A stretch of 64,000 bases of DNA, taken from Clostridia bacterium (GTDB lineage: Bacteria > Bacillota > Clostridia > Christensenellales > Borkfalkiaceae). Below the pieces are notes generated by a model. It saw only the letters and a list, made by a program, of their open reading frames with translations, was not told the DNA's origin and did not search any database. Shown piece after piece: positions 60,513 to 64,000 of the stretch; the stretch's first letter is position 1, and each line of letters starts with the position of its first letter. The translations under genes and the position numbers were made by a program. The stretch covers positions 1 to 64,000 of the forward strand of contig JAFQJB010000007.1 of NCBI GenBank assembly GCA_017397305.1, in the 5' to 3' direction.

Positions 60513-62996
60513 ATGAAAAAAAGCCCCGTAAATTTGCAACCAACAGAAAGATTTAACCCGAATTTTAGTTCGGGTCTTTCCGACGTTCAAGTAAATTTAC
60601 GAAAAAGCGAAGGGCAAATCAATGCGGTTAAAAAGCATTACTCTAAATCGTACCTAAGCATTTTTACGGGCAATATCTTTACCTCGTTTAACCTACTCGG
60701 TGTTATATGCTTTTTCGCTCTATTTTTTAGCGGAGCGTCGCTTAACCAGTTTGTATTCGTATTCTTTTACGTGGCAAACATTGCAATCGGTATATTCCAA
60801 GAAATAAGGGCAAAACGATGCGTCGATAGATTGTCGCTTGTCGCCCAGAAAAACGTTATCGTCATAAGAAATGGTGAACGCGTTGAAATTTCTTCGGACG
60901 ATATCGTGCTAGACGAAGTTATCTATCTCGGTATGGGTAGCCAAATCCCCGCCGACTGCGTTATTTTAGAGGGCGAAATTGAAGTTAACGAATCCTTACT
61001 TACGGGCGAGCCCATTGCAATCAAGAAAAAAGTTGGAAGTAAGATTTTTGCGGGCAGTTTTATAACTAGCGGAAATTGTTACGCTCAAGCCGTAAAGGTA
61101 GGAAGAGATAACTACGTTCAACAATTATCAGCAAAAGCAAGAGCATATAAAAAGCCAAAGTCGGAAATTATGAATTCGCTTTCCATAATTATCCGCGCAA
61201 TAGGTTTTATCATTCTACCTATCGCCTCTGCCCTAGTTATAAAGTCGCTTTTAATTAACCCAAAAGAAGTTGCGAGTGCAGTTTTGGGTGCGGTTACCGT
61301 TGTTTTGGGCATGATTCCCGCGGGAATGTTTCTTCTCACCAGTGTCGCGCTTGCGGTTGGTATTATAAAACTTGCAAAGCACAACACTCTCGTTCAAGAC
61401 CTTTATTCTCTTGAAATGCTCGCGCGTGTAGACACAATTTGCTTTGATAAAACTGGCACTATCACCGACGGCAATATGACCGTTGATAAAATTGAAACGT
61501 TTGACAATTATACCGAAACTGCCGTAAAGGAAATAATCGGCACAATGATTTCCGCTCTCGGCGATACCAACCAAACCTCGAACGCACTTAAAAATTATTT
61601 TTCGGACGAGAAGGTTTTCAACGTTAAAACCCTTCTCCCCTTCAATTCGACCACAAAAATGTCGGCGGTTACCTTCAAAAACGGAAACACCTTTGCTTTT
61701 GGTGCACCCGAGTTTGTTCTTGGTAAAGACGCGTTCAGCGAAATTGAAGAGCGAGTAAACGAATATGCGTCTAAAGGGCTTCGTGTTCTTGCATTATGCA
61801 AGTCGGGTACGGAAATTATCGACAATCGTGCGCCAAAAGATTTTATGCCTATTGCACTTATAACTCTTCTTGACAACGTGCGTGAAGATGCTGTCGACAC
61901 TGTTCAGTGGTTTAAGGATAACGACGTAACGATTAAAGTTATTTCTGGCGACAACCCCATTACAGTATCCGAAGTTGCAAAACGTGCAGGTATTGACGGC
62001 GCTGAAAATTATATCAGCCTTGAAGGACTTTCCGACCAAGAAATTTGCGACATCGCGGATAAATATACCGTTTTTGGTAGAGTTACCCCCGAGCAAAAGG
62101 CAGTTTTGATTAGAGCGCTTAAACTAGCAGGTCACGTCACCGCAATGACGGGCGACGGCGTAAATGATATTTTAGCACTTAAAGAATCCGATTGTGCAAT
62201 TTCAGTTGCATCAGGTAGCGACGCGGCAAGAAACGTTTCCCACTTAGTGTTGCTTGACAACAATTTCTCGTCAATGCCTAAAATCGTTTATGAAGGTAGG
62301 CGTGTTATAAACAACGTTTCACGTTCGGCATCACTATTCTTGATGAAGACGTTATTCACTATGTTTATGGCGGTAATTTCTTTGATTTTACCTTATATGT
62401 ATAGTTACCCCTTTATCGCATCGCAAATGAACTTGCTCGAATTTGCGGTTATCGGTATCCCCGCATTCTTCTTGTCCTTCCAGAAAAACGATTCGCGAGT
62501 CGAAGGGAAATTTATTGCCTACGTAATAAAGCGGTCACTCCCTAGTGCCCTACTCATGCTATCTAGTGTTGCAACCATTGAACTTGTTAAAATCTTCTTT
62601 GGCAAATTCTATGATAGTACGTACACCGATATTCAAATTTATTCAATTATCGCGATGGGACTTGTCAACTTGTTCTACGTTTGTAGACCGTTTACCGACC
62701 TAAGCAAAAAGGTTTTCTTTGTAACAACCACCGTTGTTGCAACGGTAATTGTTCTTGCCTTATTCGATATCGTTCCCCTTATAAACGACTTCTTTGGATA
62801 TAAGGCAATAATCACAACAAAACATTGGTATTTAACCCTTATTCTTGCCGGTGTTGTTGCAACGCATATCCCTATATCGATAATTTTACAAAAGGCTTTC
62901 TTTAAGATAAATATCGATAAACTGGTTGAAAAAATCACAAACCATAAACGAAGAAAATCAATTACAAAATTATTCAAAAAGAAACCTAAACAATAA
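60513..62996 (+). CDS. cation-translocating P-type ATPase
   Basis: An 827-residue P-type ATPase. The phosphorylated Asp312 is in CFDKTGTITDGN, the dephosphorylation motif reads LTGEP (for TGES), and the hinge is MTGDGVNDILALKESDCAIS. About 8-10 membrane helices are present. The M4 ion site reads VLGMIPAGMFLLTSVALAV rather than the PEGL of calcium pumps or the CPC of metal pumps, so the ion cannot be assigned. It follows leuS by 16 bases and may share its transcript. Confidence 0.9.
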   Translation: MKKSPVNLQPTERFNPNFSSGLSDVQVNLRKSEGQINAVKKHYSKSYLSIFTGNIFTSFNLLGVICFFALFFSGASLNQFVFVFFYVANIAIGIFQEIRAKRCVDRLSLVAQKNVIVIRNGERVEISSDDIVLDEVIYLGMGSQIPADCVILEGEIEVNESLLTGEPIAIKKKVGSKIFAGSFITSGNCYAQAVKVGRDNYVQQLSAKARAYKKPKSEIMNSLSIIIRAIGFIILPIASALVIKSLLINPKEVASAVLGAVTVVLGMIPAGMFLLTSVALAVGIIKLAKHNTLVQDLYSLEMLARVDTICFDKTGTITDGNMTVDKIETFDNYTETAVKEIIGTMISALGDTNQTSNALKNYFSDEKVFNVKTLLPFNSTTKMSAVTFKNGNTFAFGAPEFVLGKDAFSEIEERVNEYASKGLRVLALCKSGTEIIDNRAPKDFMPIALITLLDNVREDAVDTVQWFKDNDVTIKVISGDNPITVSEVAKRAGIDGAENYISLEGLSDQEICDIADKYTVFGRVTPEQKAVLIRALKLAGHVTAMTGDGVNDILALKESDCAISVASGSDAARNVSHLVLLDNNFSSMPKIVYEGRRVINNVSRSASLFLMKTLFTMFMAVISLILPYMYSYPFIASQMNLLEFAVIGIPAFFLSFQKNDSRVEGKFIAYVIKRSLPSALLMLSSVATIELVKIFFGKFYDSTYTDIQIYSIIAMGLVNLFYVCRPFTDLSKKVFFVTTTVVATVIVLALFDIVPLINDFFGYKAIITTKHWYLTLILAGVVATHIPISIILQKAFFKINIDKLVEKITNHKRRKSITKLFKKKPKQ

Positions 62997-62997
62997 C

Positions 62998-63031
62998 AAA
63001 AAACCATCGACAAAAGTCGATGGTTTTTTTA
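62998..63031. terminator. bidirectional terminator, P-type ATPase and acpP
   Basis: AAAAAACCATCGAC and GTCGATGGTTTTTT pair around AAAA. It serves the plus-strand ATPase and the convergent acpP. Confidence 0.9.
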
Positions 63032-63057
63032 TTTAGTTTTAATTTTAATCGCAAAAA

Positions 63058-63291
63058 TTATTTGTTGTTTGCTTCAATCAATTTAATGATATCGCCAACG
63101 GTTTTGATATTAACAGCATCTTCTTCGGGAAGAGTAATACCAAATTCTTCTTCAAAGTTCATAAGCATTTCAACAACGTCAAGTGAATCGGCGCCCAAAT
63201 CCTTAACAACTTCCTTTTCTTCAGTAATTTCGTCAACAGACTTGCTAAGTTGCTCAGCAATAAGTTGTTTAACTTTAGCAGCTATTTCCAT
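63058..63291 (-). CDS. acpP: acyl carrier protein
   Basis: A 77-residue acidic four-helix carrier of fatty acid synthesis. Ser36 in DLGADSLDVVEMLMNFEEEFGI is the phosphopantetheine site. Monocistronic, with a strong AAGGAGGCG ribosome site and its own promoter. No other fatty acid genes are in the window, so the assignment to fatty acid rather than polyketide synthesis rests on the sequence. Confidence 0.95.
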   Translation of the reverse strand: MEIAAKVKQLIAEQLSKSVDEITEEKEVVKDLGADSLDVVEMLMNFEEEFGITLPEEDAVNIKTVGDIIKLIEANNK

Positions 63292-63324
63292 TTTTTCGCC
63301 TCCTTAAAATTTAAGTATAAATTA

Positions 63325-63353
63325 ATTATAATACATTTCAGTTGATAATGCAA
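63325..63353 (-). promoter_or_regulatory. acpP promoter
   Basis: On the minus strand TTGCAT (plus 63348-63353) and TATAAT (plus 63325-63330) with 17-base spacing, directly after the end of the TrpB-like gene. Confidence 0.72.
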
Positions 63354-63368
63354 CTAATTTAACAAATT

Positions 63369-64000
63369 TTATTTGTTTTGCGGAATATCGGGTATAGTCG
63401 CAAAGCCTTTTGCCAAATCTTCGTCGGTCGGCACGTAATCGGTCATCTTTCCCTCGTTAAACGCGGTATACGCCTTAAGGTCAAAGTAACCCGTACCAGT
63501 CAAGCAGAACACAATCTTTTTCTTCTCGCCCGTTTTCTTGCATTTTAACGCCTCGTCAATAGCTACCCTAATGCTGTGTGAAGATTCGGGTGCGGGAAGT
63601 ATGCCTTCAGATTTTGCAAACGTAACGGCTGCGTCGAACACCTCGGTTTGTTTAACGGTGGTTGCTTCAATATAGCCGTCGTGATAAAGTTTGGACACAA
63701 TCGGGTTCATACCATGGAAACGAAGTCCGCCCGAGTGGTTGGGTGCAGGCATAAAGCCACTACCCAAGGTATACATTTTAAGAAGAGGTGTGGTTTTACC
63801 AGTATCACCAAAATCGTAAACGTATTTACCACGTGTAAGCGTGGGGCAAGACGCGGGTTCAACACCGATTATGCGGTAGTTCTTTTTGCCTTCCTTTTTA
63901 TCCTTGATAAACGGTGCAATAAAGCCACCAAAGTTTGAACCGCCACCCATACAACTGATTAAAATATCGGGTTCAATATTAAACTTTTCAAGCACCGCCT
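63369..64000 (-). CDS. tryptophan synthase beta-like protein (TrpB2 type), C-terminal part
   Basis: About 210 C-terminal residues of a PLP enzyme; the N-terminal part, with the PLP lysine, lies beyond the window. CMGGGSNFGGFIAPFI is the phosphate-binding loop, and HSGGLRFHGMNPIVSKLYHDG plus EGILPAPESSHSI fit the TrpB2 or TrpB-like group rather than TrpB1. TrpB2 proteins make tryptophan from indole and serine, often without a TrpA partner. The apparent Met at 63995 is internal. Confidence 0.85.
   Translation of the reverse strand, partial: AVLEKFNIEPDILISCMGGGSNFGGFIAPFIKDKKEGKKNYRIIGVEPASCPTLTRGKYVYDFGDTGKTTPLLKMYTLGSGFMPAPNHSGGLRFHGMNPIVSKLYHDGYIEATTVKQTEVFDAAVTFAKSEGILPAPESSHSIRVAIDEALKCKKTGEKKKIVFCLTGTGYFDLKAYTAFNEGKMTDYVPTDEDLAKGFATIPDIPQNK

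Noticed and set aside
1..64000. CRISPR arrays, insertion sequences or prophage genes
   Set aside because: I saw no regularly spaced repeats, transposase motifs or phage structural genes anywhere in the window.

Overview
The window reads as one contiguous chromosomal segment of an A+T-rich, endospore-forming, anaerobic Firmicute of the class Clostridia. The evidence is a spoIIA operon (SpoIIAA, SpoIIAB, sigma-F), SpoVAC/D/E, YunB-, YtfJ- and SpoIVB-type sporulation proteins, a T-box on pheST, a ferredoxin-dependent indolepyruvate oxidoreductase, and Gram-positive style promoters and Shine-Dalgarno sites. I cannot name the species. No phage, transposon or CRISPR array is visible.

Layout. 1-271: three minus-strand tRNAs (Asp cut by the window edge, CAT-anticodon tRNA, Pro). 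472-4595: sporulation genes. 4625-13581: T-box, pheS, pheT, mutS2, a membrane protein, a cysteine desulfurase and thiI in one tight operon. 13595-15802: a class A PBP, opposite strand. 15892-23794: miaB-mutS-mutL-miaA-PLP lyase. 23841-24725: lexA and a divergent Cys-rich mini-protein sharing a LexA box. 24760-26771: aspartase and an Lrp-type regulator, divergent. 26804-29347: a XerS-like recombinase with a dif-like site in its own promoter, and a membrane-anchored PadR-type regulator. 29372-34250: M50 protease-scpA-scpB-DUF2953-ytfJ-dacF-rluB, minus strand. 34344-41039: lysA, a second D,D-carboxypeptidase, spoIVB, an NSS transporter, an Mrp ATPase and ppa. 41098-50221: an aromatic/aryl-acid operon (SSS symporter, PaaK, IorA, IorB, PaaK, ACT protein, amidohydrolase, aminotransferase). 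50299-57856: hexuronate catabolism (uxaA, uxaB, AraC regulator, kdgK, deacetylase-like, eda, galactokinase-like). 58058-64000: leuS, a P-type ATPase, acpP and part of a TrpB-like gene.

The most striking finding is in the 160-nt leader of the aryl-acid operon. A consensus promoter (50193-50221) is followed by a 16-codon reading frame with a good Shine-Dalgarno site, encoding MYYFYPVYEFYYYHLT (seven Tyr, two Phe). It is followed by alternative RNA pairings and an intrinsic terminator abutting the ribosome site of the first gene. This is the design of a ribosome-mediated attenuator. Starvation-type logic would suggest that PaaK, IorAB and the aminotransferase run in the reductive direction, making aromatic amino acids from imported aryl acids. 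The opposite, inducible catabolic logic remains possible.

The second is a near-perfect 14-6-14 inverted repeat (27926-27959) in the promoter of a XerS-like recombinase gene, where predominant gene direction converges. It looks like a single-recombinase Xer/dif module. Smaller items include apparently leaderless lexA and miaB transcripts and a codon-junction preference for ACGT.
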